From positions 1 to 64,000 of the forward strand of contig DDWT01000031.1 in assembly GCA_002347365.1 (NCBI GenBank): a stretch of 64,000 bases of DNA, given 5' to 3'. The position numbers were made by a program, and so were the translations under genes. Source of the DNA: Actinobacteria bacterium UBA2279. Its GTDB lineage: Bacteria; Actinomycetota; Coriobacteriia; Anaerosomatales; Anaerosomataceae. A model generated the notes under the pieces. It was given only the letters and a program-made list of their open reading frames with translations. It had not been told where the DNA came from and made no database searches. Shown piece after piece: positions 16,288 to 24,461 of the stretch (its first letter is position 1; the number at the start of each line of letters is the position of its first letter).

Positions 16288-16307
16288 CGGCCGCCCGGAG
16301 GCGGCCG
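16288..16307 (-). terminator. Possible terminator after the YtxH gene
   Basis: CGGCCGCC pairs perfectly with GGCGGCCG around a four-base loop, downstream of the YtxH gene on the minus strand. TTTAT follows six bases later. It also stands immediately before the PRC-barrel ribosome-binding site, so partial read-through is likely. Confidence 0.45.
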
Positions 16308-16331
16308 ACGGTACCTACCTATGAGGCGATT

Positions 16332-16799
16332 CTAGACGACAGGCTCGGCATCTGCACCCGAAGCCTTCTCTGCGACCTTGTCAAGCGTGCTCTCTGCGGC
16401 GTGCCCGGCCTTGTCAACGGCACCCTTGGCGGCCTCAGCAGCCTTGGCAACGTTGTCTTTGGCAGCCACGCTTGCCGAGGCGACCTTGTCACGAGCGTCC
16501 TTCGACGCACTGTCTACTTGCTCCTTGAGACGATCGCGAGCCGCGTCGATCTTGGCGCGCAACTCCTCGGCCTTCTCGGTGGCGACGTCCTTACCACTGG
16601 AGTAGACCTCGGTCAACTTCTCGCGACCGGTCGAGTACAACTCCTTGCCTTCGCCCCAGTACTCATCGGCCTTTTCGGCGATGAACTCGCGGTTCTCCTT
16701 GCCGGAGCGCGGCGAGAATAGCAGACCGAGCACTGCGCCAACGATACCGCCGAGCAGGAACGCGCCGAGGATGGACTCACCCCTACGATAGTCGTACAT
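16332..16799 (-). CDS. YtxH-like membrane-anchored helical protein
   Basis: GGAGGAG lies eight bases before the ATG at 16799. The 155-residue protein begins with a short cytoplasmic segment and one transmembrane helix (FLLGGIVGAVLGLLFSP, about 13-30). It continues as a long Ala/Lys/Glu-rich helix with repeated AAKD/AAEAAK motifs, like late-embryogenesis-type or apolipoprotein-like amphipathic helices. This organisation is that of YtxH/gas-vesicle-like proteins, which are often stress-induced. No enzymatic motif is present, and the function is not known. Confidence 0.75.
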   Translation of the reverse strand: MYDYRRGESILGAFLLGGIVGAVLGLLFSPRSGKENREFIAEKADEYWGEGKELYSTGREKLTEVYSSGKDVATEKAEELRAKIDAARDRLKEQVDSASKDARDKVASASVAAKDNVAKAAEAAKGAVDKAGHAAESTLDKVAEKASGADAEPVV

Positions 16800-16874
16800 A
16801 CGATCACTCCTCCGTGAACGAGGTCCCCTGTGCACTGGGACGTGCAAGGCAAATCAGTACTAGATATGTACCCA

Positions 16875-17825
16875 TCACTCTAGCCCATCGAGCGCTGCAC
16901 GAGCCAGCTTCTCTACCAGCTCTTGGAAACCCACCCCTAACGCGTCGGCCGCCATCGGCAACAACGAGGTCTCTGTCATCCCTGGCGAGGTGTTGCATTC
17001 GAGTACGAACGGCGTCCCATCTGCCGCAACGACCATGTCGACGCGACTCACATGACGGCAGCCGAGCAAGACATGCACCTTCTCGGCAAGCCGACGTACC
17101 TCGGCTTCCACTTCCGGGGAAAGACGAGCCGGCACGTAGTAGTCTGTCTCGCCCGGGGTGTACATCGCCGAGAAGTCGAACAGGCCCGATTTCGCCACCA
17201 TCTCGACCGGGGGGAGCACCTGCGGACCATCTCCGAGGTCGAGCACGCTGACCGCAAGTTCAGCACCGTTGATCCAGCGTTCCACGATCGCGGAGGGCCC
17301 GAAGGAGAGCGCCGAGAGGAGCGCCTCGGCGAGGCCGTCAGCAGCCTCAACACGCGTGAGGCCGAGCGCGGAACCTTGCTCGGCGGGCTTCACCACGAGC
17401 GGGAAGCCTCCAACCGCGTCGGGGATGAGGTCGAGCGCGGTCGCCGCACCCATCTCCTTGAAGGCGTCGGCGCTGAAGGTGACCCACTCCGGCGTGGGGA
17501 TGTCGTTGTCGCGGAACAGTCGCTTTGAGACGGACTTGTCCCAGGCGAGCGCCGAAGCGACCACGCCGGGTCCGGTGTAAGGAATGCCGAGGAACTCCAA
17601 TACTTCCTGGATCGTCCCGTCCTCGCCGTACTTCCCGTGCAGCGCGATGTAGGCCGCGTCCGGACGCTCACTTCGCAAGGTGCTGACGAGGTCTGCAGTG
17701 ACATCAAGGGGAAGCACCCGGTAGCCGCGCTCGGTCAACGCATCGGCCACTCTCTGCCCGCTGCGCAGCGACACCTCGCGCTCCAGCGAGCGGCCGCCCA
17801 TAAGCACTGCGATCTTCTCTTTCAC
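16875..17825 (-). CDS. ddl: D-alanine--D-alanine ligase
   Basis: This 316-residue ATP-grasp enzyme joins two D-alanines for the peptidoglycan stem peptide. Marks include the N-terminal VLMGGRSLEREVSL, the ALHGKYGEDG loop, KPAEQGSALG for ATP binding, SRVDMVV and the C-terminal LECNTSPGMTE with metal-binding Glu and Asn. Length and domain order are normal. It overlaps the start of nothing downstream and is joined to the aminotransferase gene upstream by a four-base overlap, so the T-box leader ahead of that gene should also control ddl. Confidence 0.95.
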   Translation of the reverse strand: MKEKIAVLMGGRSLEREVSLRSGQRVADALTERGYRVLPLDVTADLVSTLRSERPDAAYIALHGKYGEDGTIQEVLEFLGIPYTGPGVVASALAWDKSVSKRLFRDNDIPTPEWVTFSADAFKEMGAATALDLIPDAVGGFPLVVKPAEQGSALGLTRVEAADGLAEALLSALSFGPSAIVERWINGAELAVSVLDLGDGPQVLPPVEMVAKSGLFDFSAMYTPGETDYYVPARLSPEVEAEVRRLAEKVHVLLGCRHVSRVDMVVAADGTPFVLECNTSPGMTETSLLPMAADALGVGFQELVEKLARAALDGLE

Positions 17826-19111
17826 GCCACTACCCCCTTCGTCGCCGAGACGTCCGGCAGCGCGCCGGCCGCCTGGAACGCACGGTAGAGTTCGAGCCTG
17901 TCTTCGAGCACCTCGGCCAGCCGTCGTATCCCTTCGCGTATCGCCTCAGGCTCGGCGTAGCAGAACGCGAGCCGCATGCAGTTGCGTCCCGTAGTGCCAT
18001 CAGGGTAGAACGCGTCGCCGGCGACGTAGGTCACGCCGCGTTCGATCGCCTCCGGAAGCAACGCCTTGAGATCGAGGAACGCCGGCATGCGCACCCACAC
18101 GAAGAACCCGCCCTCGGGAGCGGTCCACTCGGCCTCAGCCGGGAAGTGCTCCTCAAGCGCCGCCAGCATCACGTCCCTGCGCTCGCTGTATGCCCGTGTA
18201 AGGTCCTGTAGCACCCGGCGCCACCGTGTGCCCGCGAAGTACCGTTCCGCGGTCACCTGGGCGTACGCACTGCCGCACAGGTCCGCAGCCTGTTTGACGA
18301 GCAGAACCTTGCCAAGGATCGGCCGTGGGGCAATGACCCAGCCCAGCCGCAGCCCCGGCGCGAAGATCTTGCTGAAGGTGCCGAGGTAGATGACTTCCTC
18401 GTCGAGCGCACGCAGAGGACGCATGTGGCCGCCCTCGAAGCGGAGTCGTCCGTACGGGTCGTCTTCGATCACCGGGATGTCATACTCGCGCGCCAGATCG
18501 AGCAACCTGCGCCGGCGCTCCGCCGACATGGTCACCCCACCCGGGTTCTGGAAGTTCGGTATCGTGTAGATGAACTTGGCGCCGCGCGGCCCCAGACCCG
18601 CGAGCTCCGCCGCTAGCGCGTCGGTGTCCATCCCCTCCTCGTCCATAGGCACGCATATGATGCGTGGCTGATACGCCGAGAAGGCTTGCAGGGCGCCGAG
18701 ATACGTAGGCCCTTCAGTGATGATGACGTCACCGGGGTCGAGGAAGATCTTCGCGAGCAGATCGAGGGCCTGCTGGGCTCCGGCGGTCACGATGATGTCA
18801 TCTCGCTTCGCGCGCACCCCTATCTCGGCCATAAGCTCCACGATGACGCTACGCAACTGCGGGCGACCTTCGGAAGAGCCGTACTGCAACGCCTCGGCGC
18901 CGAAGTCACGGATAGCCTCGGCCGCGGCATTGGCCACGGCGTCGGTGGGTACCCGGCTTATGTCGGGCATGCCGCCAGCGAACGAGATGATGTCGGCCCG
19001 GGATGCAGCGGCAAAAAGGTCGCGCGTTGCCGAGGAACGAACATCGCGCATGCGCTGCGCGTAGCGTCCGTCCCACCTGTCGAAGACGATCCTTGCGGTA
19101 CCCATCTGCAT
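17822..19111 (-). CDS. PLP-dependent aminotransferase (fold type I, LysN/MocR-like enzyme domain), T-box controlled
   Basis: The start is set at the ATG at 19111, six bases after GGGA; the open frame runs further into the T-box leader, and ATGs at 19117 and 19105 are alternatives. The 429-residue protein is a class I/II aminotransferase without a DNA-binding domain. PLP contacts are visible in VTAGAQQALDL, NFQNPGGVTMS, EDDPYG and the catalytic Lys of LGTFSKIFAPGLRLGW. Relatives act on aromatic, branched-chain or aminoadipate substrates. A T-box upstream links expression to shortage of one charged tRNA. It overlaps ddl by four bases. Confidence 0.88.
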   Translation of the reverse strand: MQMGTARIVFDRWDGRYAQRMRDVRSSATRDLFAAASRADIISFAGGMPDISRVPTDAVANAAAEAIRDFGAEALQYGSSEGRPQLRSVIVELMAEIGVRAKRDDIIVTAGAQQALDLLAKIFLDPGDVIITEGPTYLGALQAFSAYQPRIICVPMDEEGMDTDALAAELAGLGPRGAKFIYTIPNFQNPGGVTMSAERRRRLLDLAREYDIPVIEDDPYGRLRFEGGHMRPLRALDEEVIYLGTFSKIFAPGLRLGWVIAPRPILGKVLLVKQAADLCGSAYAQVTAERYFAGTRWRRVLQDLTRAYSERRDVMLAALEEHFPAEAEWTAPEGGFFVWVRMPAFLDLKALLPEAIERGVTYVAGDAFYPDGTTGRNCMRLAFCYAEPEAIREGIRRLAEVLEDRLELYRAFQAAGALPDVSATKGVVA

Positions 19112-19142
19112 CACCATTCCCGGACGGCGAGCCGTCCCCGGC

Positions 19143-19392
19143 AACAACAAAGCGGCCTTCCCTTCGATAGGGCGAGGGCCGCTCGCGGTACCACCTATCT
19201 TCACCCGGCGCTCGGACACGCATCCACCGGATCTCGATGTCCCGTCGTATCGGCTCGGGTGCCGCCCGCTTCCTTCGTCTCACCAGAGACGTCCTGGCAG
19301 GGGATCTGCGGAGGGGTGGCCGGGCAGATGATGCCCTCTTCCCTCACGTCCACATGACGCTTTGCGGTTCTCACCTGCCCGAAGCCAGGTTG
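19143..19392 (-). promoter_or_regulatory. T-box leader with compact Stem I and terminator
   Basis: On the minus strand the T-box core GGTGGTACCGCG (19195-19184) is perfect. The terminator AGCGGCC (19183-19177)/GGCCGCT (19157-19151) follows, with a T-rich tail. Upstream, GGGCAG (19380-19375) pairs with CTGCCC (19327-19322) and encloses GTGAGA and a small hairpin CGTC/GACG, giving a short Stem I of about 59 bases. Uncharged tRNA binding would favour the antiterminator and allow aminotransferase and ddl transcription. The specifier codon could not be fixed; ATC, GGC and GAG are candidates. Confidence 0.88.
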
Positions 19393-19398
19393 GGCGCT

Positions 19399-19428
19399 AC
19401 CTTACAGCGGGTGAGGGCGAAGGGTCAA
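19399..19428 (-). promoter_or_regulatory. Promoter for the T-box/aminotransferase/ddl operon
   Basis: On the minus strand TTGACC (19428-19423) and TAAGGT (19404-19399) are spaced by 18 bases. The transcript would begin about 19392, just ahead of Stem I of the T-box. The position fits the leader well. Confidence 0.7.
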
Positions 19429-19444
19429 GTGTGGCGCCCCTCTG

Positions 19445-19933
19445 TCACCCTCTCGTCAACGCGCCCGCTACCTGCGGCATCCGCGACCTAAGCCCGCGGA
19501 GGCGAGCCGTCTCAAGATCGATGTCGGGCGGAGCGGTGCCGTCCAGTATGTGCGCCATCACGCTATCGGCCGTCTTGATCGCGCCGAGACATACCAGATC
19601 GTCGTCGTATTCGAAGGACACCCGGAACACCCCATGCCCGTCGCGACTGAAGTCCCACTGGGTCTCCCCCTTGAGACCGCGCGGGGACCCGGAACGCGCC
19701 ATGAGTTCGATAACGACATGCTCGAACAGGTGAGGCACCTCGGTGTCCGTGATCTCCTCGGCGAACGTCAAGCCCTCGACGTTGTCACACACATGTCTCT
19801 TCAGCCCGGGGAGCAGGTCGAACACGCGGCGCACAGCTTCATCGTCGCCGGCTGTTCGCATGCGCTCGTCATCGTCGATCCTGACAACGACGTCTACACG
19901 GTCCTGACAGACCGTGACGCTGTGGACGTGCAT
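19445..19933 (-). CDS. Orphan protein resembling the N-terminal domain of cyanophycin synthetase
   Basis: The ATG at 19933 has GGGGGG just upstream; a TTG twelve bases earlier is less likely. The 162-residue protein resembles the N domain of cyanophycin synthetase, with FDLLPGLKRHVC, then PHLFEHVVIELMARSG and a GVFRVSFEYDDD strand. The ATP-grasp and Mur-ligase-like domains that make cyanophycin are absent from the protein, and no cyanophycin gene lies nearby. It may be a free-standing relative with another role, such as substrate binding or regulation. The similarity is judged by eye and should be treated as probable. Confidence 0.6.
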   Translation of the reverse strand: MHVHSVTVCQDRVDVVVRIDDDERMRTAGDDEAVRRVFDLLPGLKRHVCDNVEGLTFAEEITDTEVPHLFEHVVIELMARSGSPRGLKGETQWDFSRDGHGVFRVSFEYDDDLVCLGAIKTADSVMAHILDGTAPPDIDLETARLRGLRSRMPQVAGALTRG

Positions 19934-19960
19934 CTTTCCCCCCAAGCGCCCGTGCGACGG

Positions 19961-20149
19961 TCAGCGCCGCCGCGTCCCCAGGTAGTACGCGATAGAGACG
20001 ACCGCGAGCACCGCCACCACCCCCGCGGTGACAAGCTGCGTCGTCCTATCCTGTACCAGCTCTCGTACCTCGCCCTCGGCCAGGTCTTTGATGTGGAGCG
20101 TCTTGCTACGCAGGTCTTCTACGGTGATGGGCGTGTCCGCCGAGGTCAT
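19961..20149 (-). CDS. Small single-pass membrane protein, partner of the next gene
   Basis: This 62-residue protein starts at an ATG that overlaps the stop of the holin-like gene (ATGA). It has a polar N-terminal half (about 1-38) ending in a charged segment, one transmembrane helix (TAGVVAVLAVVSIAYYLG, about 38-57) and a basic tail. I do not recognise a family. The tight coupling to the two-helix membrane protein upstream suggests that they act together. The open frame extends further upstream but only through that gene. Confidence 0.65.
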   Translation of the reverse strand: MTSADTPITVEDLRSKTLHIKDLAEGEVRELVQDRTTQLVTAGVVAVLAVVSIAYYLGTRRR

Positions 20150-20493
20150 TTCTGCATCATCCTCACTTTGATGACGATGAACACCAACGATGCGAGCACG
20201 TAGACGCCCCCGATGGCCAGCAACGCACCAGGATAGGTGATCCACTGCGCAAGCAAGATGAACAGTCCGACTGCGATGAAGATGAGCCCGATGACGAGCA
20301 GACAGCCGGCAGCACTTGCCGAGATGAGCGTCAGGCCGAGGCGCTGGATAGGCTTGACGACCTTCTCGCGAATGATGGTCTCGGCCTCCTGCCGCACCCA
20401 GTCAGAGGCGGTCTGCAGCAGATCGGCGATGGCGTCGATGATCCCCTCGATGCCGCTCTTTGGCGCCTCAGGCGTGGAGCCGGGCTCGACCAT
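20146..20493 (-). CDS. Two-helix membrane protein (phage-holin-superfamily-like)
   Basis: AAGGGGG lies eight bases before the ATG at 20493. The 115 residues have an amphipathic N-terminal part (about 10-45) and two transmembrane helices (about 53-78 and 85-108), ending in a basic tail. This layout matches the holin-superfamily (Phage_holin_3_6-like) proteins, small bacterial membrane proteins mostly not of phage origin. No phage genes are near. It is coupled to the 62-residue membrane protein that follows. The function is unknown. Confidence 0.7.
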   Translation of the reverse strand: MVEPGSTPEAPKSGIEGIIDAIADLLQTASDWVRQEAETIIREKVVKPIQRLGLTLISASAAGCLLVIGLIFIAVGLFILLAQWITYPGALLAIGGVYVLASLVFIVIKVRMMQK

Positions 20494-20563
20494 ACGTAAT
20501 GCCCCCTTCGTCGGACGGCGACGTTTCATACATACCCTAACGCATGCATGTCGCTGCGTCGTG

Positions 20564-20601
20564 AACAAGAAGAGACCGGCCACCAGAAGGCGACCGGTCT
20601 C
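20564..20601 (-). terminator. Terminator of the RlpA-like gene
   Basis: On the minus strand GAGACCGG pairs perfectly with CCGGTCTC, followed by TTCTTGTT. It begins 20 bases after the stop of the RlpA-like gene, so that gene is probably transcribed alone. Confidence 0.85.
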
Positions 20602-20620
20602 AGAGCTGTTGCGAGAAATG

Positions 20621-21244
20621 CTACTTGCCGAGTATCCGATAGCTCACGGTGCCAACGCCGCCAAAGCCAAGTGCCTTCGCGGTACCGGGGCCAAGATCGA
20701 ACGTGCGGCCCGCGATGAAGGGCCCGCGATCCTGCACCACAGCCACACACGTCTTGCCCTTGTACTGGAACTCGATACGCGTACCGAACGCCATGCTGCG
20801 ATGCGCCACGACCATGCTGGTAGGCGTCAACGTGCCGCCGCCTGCCATCGTATGACCGTAGAAGCCCGGGCCGTACCAGGATACCTTCGCGGTCTTCCAC
20901 CCGCCGGGCGCTCCCGAGCGCGAGACGCTCGTCGTGCGCGTCGTGCGCGCCACCGACTTGACGATCGGGGTTGCAGTCTTCGCTAGCGGGATGAGCGCCA
21001 CCGTCGTAGCAGTGGCGGTCGCGTTTGCCGCTACGAGCGCATCGCTCTTGGCGGCAGCGTCAAACGTGGTTCCCGTGACAGTGACTGCCGCTGGCGACTC
21101 ATCGAGGCGCAACGCCGCCTCGGCCTGAGCCATCTGGAGCGGAGCGACTCCCACGCCCAACACGCCTGCGAGAACGAGCGCCAGTGCACCCGTCAATGCC
21201 AACGCGGCGGGAACCAGTCTTGCTCGACTACTTGATACCTTCAC
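20621..21244 (-). CDS. Secreted RlpA-like double-psi beta-barrel protein
   Basis: The GTG at 21244 has GGAGG five bases upstream. The 207-residue protein begins with a signal peptide or anchor (about 10-42) and an Ala/Thr/Val-rich linker (about 43-112). It ends in a double-psi beta-barrel of the RlpA type: KVSWYGPGFYGHTMAGG, then VAHRSMAFGTRI and VVQDRGPF with the conserved Asp, and FDLGPGTAKALGFGG. Such domains cleave or bind peptidoglycan glycan strands and occur in cell-wall and resuscitation proteins. It is a single-gene unit with its own terminator. Enzyme activity is not provable here. Confidence 0.85.
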   Translation of the reverse strand: MKVSSSRARLVPAALALTGALALVLAGVLGVGVAPLQMAQAEAALRLDESPAAVTVTGTTFDAAAKSDALVAANATATATTVALIPLAKTATPIVKSVARTTRTTSVSRSGAPGGWKTAKVSWYGPGFYGHTMAGGGTLTPTSMVVAHRSMAFGTRIEFQYKGKTCVAVVQDRGPFIAGRTFDLGPGTAKALGFGGVGTVSYRILGK

Positions 21245-21640
21245 ACGTACCTCCGGGTCCGACTACAGAGCAGGCGGCGTCCCAGGCACAAGAATAGACA
21301 CGGAATGTGTCGACAGCGGGGAGAAGATGGGGAGAAGCTAGCTGTCTCGTACCTGGCCGCGTGGATCGGCACATCGCCGCCTCGGGCCATAACAAGCACA
21401 AGCTATGCTGTTTTGGCTGGACCGATGATCCCTGTGCGAAGCATCGTGCGCCTCGCGTTGACTCGCTGTTCGGGCATTTTCGGCGCCGGTCCCACGAACC
21501 GCCTGAGTGGCCGATTCGAACGCCAGTGATGCCCCTTTCAGACCAACAGCCGAGTACGTTAGCACACGCCATGCTGAAATGCCAGCGAACGGACGCTCAG
21601 AATCGAACGCCCGTTCGCATTGCAAGCCTCTGAGCTGCAG
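21245..21640. other. 396-base intergenic region between the UPF0182 and RlpA-like genes
   Basis: No gene with a good start site is seen here. Just after the UPF0182 stop, GCGAACGG (21585-21592) and CCGTTCGC (21611-21618) form an inverted repeat. GACAC-ATTCC-GTGTC (rc of 21297-21311) lies close to the RlpA-like start and could be part of its promoter. No known riboswitch or tRNA fold is convincing. Confidence 0.4.
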
Positions 21641-24394
21641 CTACGGTGTTGGCGTTGATACCTCGGAAGGTAGTCCCGCAAGCCTTGCCAGGACCTCACC
21701 GAGCTGATCGATGTATCTCCCGTACGCTGCCCAATCGCCCGACTTCTGCGCGGCGATCGCCTTAGCGTACAGCTCCTGGGCGAGCAGGGCGTCATCGCCC
21801 GTGTCGGGCGGCGTCTGACCACCAACCCCATCGGCGCCGTCGGAGACGGCCGGTCCGCTACCGAAGACCGCTGCCAGTGCGCTCTTGAGATCGGCCTCCA
21901 TCGCCACCTTGTCGCCATAGGCGACAAGCACCCTCGTGAGCTGAGGCATCGCGGTCTTCTCTGCCTGCAGATAGAGCGGCTGTATGTAGACGATCGACGT
22001 ATCGATAGGGATGACCAGCTGATTTCCGAAGAGCACGCCGCTACCGCGCTGGTTCCACAGCGTCAGCTGCTGACTGATGACCGGATCTTGGTTGACGCGA
22101 GCACTGACCTGTTCGGGTCCGAGCACAAGCTTCTGCTTGGGGAATGTGTAGACGATGCGCTTGCCGTAGTCGGCGGGGTCGGACTTTGCCGCCATCCAGC
22201 CGATCATGTTGTCTTTGTTCCGAGGCGTGAACGGCATCATCATCATGAAATCCTCGGCGGACTCCTGTGGTAGCTGCATGAGCACATAGAACGGGTCCAT
22301 CGGCGTCCCTGTGCCGTCGGCACTCTCACCCGGTAGCGCCCACTGGTCTTCTTTGTTGTAGAACACCTGCGGATCTTGCATGTGGTAGGTCTTGTACACC
22401 TCGGCCTGGACGCGGAAGAGGTCCTCGGGATAGCGCAGATGTTCGCGCACCGCATCCGGTATCTCAGAGCCGGGCTTCACGAGCTCGGGGAAGACCGCCC
22501 TCCATGTGGCGAGCAGCGGATCGGTCTCATCGAAGGCGTAGAGCGTGGTCGTTCCGTCGTACGCATCGACCGTCACCTTCACGCTGTTGCGCATGTAGTT
22601 GAGGTCACCGTAAACGGGCTGTGAGTACGGGAAGCGCGAAGAGGCCGTATAGCCATCCACGATCCAAATGACGCGGCCGTCGATGATCGCAGGATACGGG
22701 TCGCTGTCCAACGACAGCCACGGTGCAAGCGCACCGAGACGCTCGGTGAGAGAGCGCCGGAAGAGCACCTTGCTTTCGGGTGTGATGTAGGAGCTGAACA
22801 GTAGCTGGGGAGCCGAGAACCGCAACGCGAACGCAGCGCGCGTGACCAGGCCGCCCATCTCCACACCGCTGACCCCGTCGTAGCTCGTCGTCGCGTTCTG
22901 GTCGCCGACCGGGTAGTCGAACTCCTGGAGATCGGTTCCTGCGATCACGTAGTTGCTTGTCTGTTCGCCGAAGTAGATTCCGGGCTGGGTGACCTCGAGC
23001 ACGCCGTCTCCGCTCGGCGGGATGTCTTTGAGGATGAAGTCCGGCAGGCCCTGCCCTGTCACCGTGTTGACCGGGCTCACGACCACGCCGTATCCATGCG
23101 TGTAGACGAGGTGCTGGTTGACCCATGTCTGCGCCTGTTCGGCAAGCTGACCGACGTTCATCTCACGGACCGAGATCAGCACCTGACTCTGTACGCCATC
23201 GATCCTGTAACGGTCGATATCGACGTCGCCGAACTCGTAGTAGGGCCTGATGCCCTGCAGCTGCTGGTAGCTCTGCGCCACGATGGCCGGATCCCACAGA
23301 CGCACGTTGTCGATCGTGTCGGCGTTGGCCGCGATGTCGCTGGCCACCAGACTCTCCTCGGCAGGGAACGCACGTACCTCTACCTGATCGAGGCCGAATG
23401 CGGCGCGCGTCATGCCGATGTTGCGCTCGATGTAGGGAGCCTCGGCAGCAACCTCGTTCGGCGCGACACGGAACTGCTGGACGAGTGCCGGATAGACGCC
23501 GCCAATGAGGATCGAGGCTGCAACCCATGCACCGAAAGCGATGGCGGGAAGCCTCCAGCCGCGGAAGCGGATGTTGGCGATCAGCGCAATGCCGGAGAGA
23601 AGTGCGATGACGATCAGTATCTGCAACGCCGGGAGCTGTGCGTGGACGTCTGTGTACGAGGCGCCGAGCACCTGGCCGCGCGGCGAGAAGTTCAGCTCGT
23701 AGATGTCGATCCAATAGGCGAACGCTCGCACGACCACGATAAGCCCCGCAAGGACCGACAGGTGCGCCTTCACGTGCGGATCAAAACCCTTGAGACGCGC
23801 CCATGGCCGGATCGCTCCGGTGAGTACGTGTACTACCGCAGTCAGCAGAAGCGAGAGCAGGAGTGCACCGGTCAACCAGTCTGCGACGTCTCGGTAGACC
23901 GGCAGCGTGAAGAAGTAGAACGCGAGGTCCTTGCCGAACTGCGGATCCGTCATGCCGAACGGCACCTGATTCAACCACAGCTGGAAATCGGTCCACTTGC
24001 CAGCCATGGCGGCACCGGAGAAGAGCGCGGTCAGCGCGCTCACACCGAACACCGCCCAACCGAAGAAGTGTTCAAGGACTTCGCGAACCTGTCGGATCGC
24101 CATCTCGTATCGGAATCCGATCTCATCAGTGCTGCTGAGAACGGCGCGAGGTGCCATCGTCCGTGCGATCCTCAGGTTCACGAACATGATGATGAAGAAG
24201 ACCGCGCCGAACGCCAGCCCGGTGATCCACTCCGAGGTCAGTGTGGTCCAGAACACTCCCTGCTGGCCCAGACCCTCGAACCACAACAGGTCGGTGAAGA
24301 AAGTCGCGACGCCACCTGAGACGGCGAACAAAACGAATAGCACGGCGAGAACGATCGCCAATGGGCGAGGTCGCCTTGGAGTGCGATCGGTCAT
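21641..24394 (-). CDS. UPF0182 family large membrane protein
   Basis: GGGAG lies four bases before the ATG at 24394, which removes 34 unrelated residues from the longest frame. The 917-residue protein has seven or so transmembrane helices in its first 320 residues, then a large domain predicted outside the membrane (RAFPAEESL, YGVVVSPVNTVTGQGLPDF, FSSYITPESKVLF). An acidic, alanine-rich tail ends near TPTP. The order and length fit the UPF0182/COG1615 family, common in actinobacteria and cyanobacteria and without a known function. It lies 67 bases from the HD-GYP gene upstream on the same strand and may be read from the same transcript. Confidence 0.9.
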   Translation of the reverse strand: MTDRTPRRPRPLAIVLAVLFVLFAVSGGVATFFTDLLWFEGLGQQGVFWTTLTSEWITGLAFGAVFFIIMFVNLRIARTMAPRAVLSSTDEIGFRYEMAIRQVREVLEHFFGWAVFGVSALTALFSGAAMAGKWTDFQLWLNQVPFGMTDPQFGKDLAFYFFTLPVYRDVADWLTGALLLSLLLTAVVHVLTGAIRPWARLKGFDPHVKAHLSVLAGLIVVVRAFAYWIDIYELNFSPRGQVLGASYTDVHAQLPALQILIVIALLSGIALIANIRFRGWRLPAIAFGAWVAASILIGGVYPALVQQFRVAPNEVAAEAPYIERNIGMTRAAFGLDQVEVRAFPAEESLVASDIAANADTIDNVRLWDPAIVAQSYQQLQGIRPYYEFGDVDIDRYRIDGVQSQVLISVREMNVGQLAEQAQTWVNQHLVYTHGYGVVVSPVNTVTGQGLPDFILKDIPPSGDGVLEVTQPGIYFGEQTSNYVIAGTDLQEFDYPVGDQNATTSYDGVSGVEMGGLVTRAAFALRFSAPQLLFSSYITPESKVLFRRSLTERLGALAPWLSLDSDPYPAIIDGRVIWIVDGYTASSRFPYSQPVYGDLNYMRNSVKVTVDAYDGTTTLYAFDETDPLLATWRAVFPELVKPGSEIPDAVREHLRYPEDLFRVQAEVYKTYHMQDPQVFYNKEDQWALPGESADGTGTPMDPFYVLMQLPQESAEDFMMMMPFTPRNKDNMIGWMAAKSDPADYGKRIVYTFPKQKLVLGPEQVSARVNQDPVISQQLTLWNQRGSGVLFGNQLVIPIDTSIVYIQPLYLQAEKTAMPQLTRVLVAYGDKVAMEADLKSALAAVFGSGPAVSDGADGVGGQTPPDTGDDALLAQELYAKAIAAQKSGDWAAYGRYIDQLGEVLARLAGLPSEVSTPTP

Positions 24395-24461
24395 GGGTCT
24401 CCCTTTCATCGAGTGCGTTCTTGAGTATGGTACCCGAGTGCCGACGTGAGTCTCGCTCAGT

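Noticed and set aside
21245..21420. A c-di-AMP (ydaO) riboswitch ahead of the RlpA-like gene, as in other actinobacteria
   Set aside because: The conserved ydaO blocks could not be found on the minus strand upstream of the start.
21490..21570. GTTCGAATC on the minus strand, like a tRNA T loop
   Set aside because: The T stem does not pair (TGGCG against CGGCC) and no acceptor or anticodon stem can be formed, so it is not a tRNA.
23096..24319. 407-codon open frame on the plus strand
   Set aside because: It is antisense to the UPF0182 gene, has shadow-like composition and no recognisable domain.
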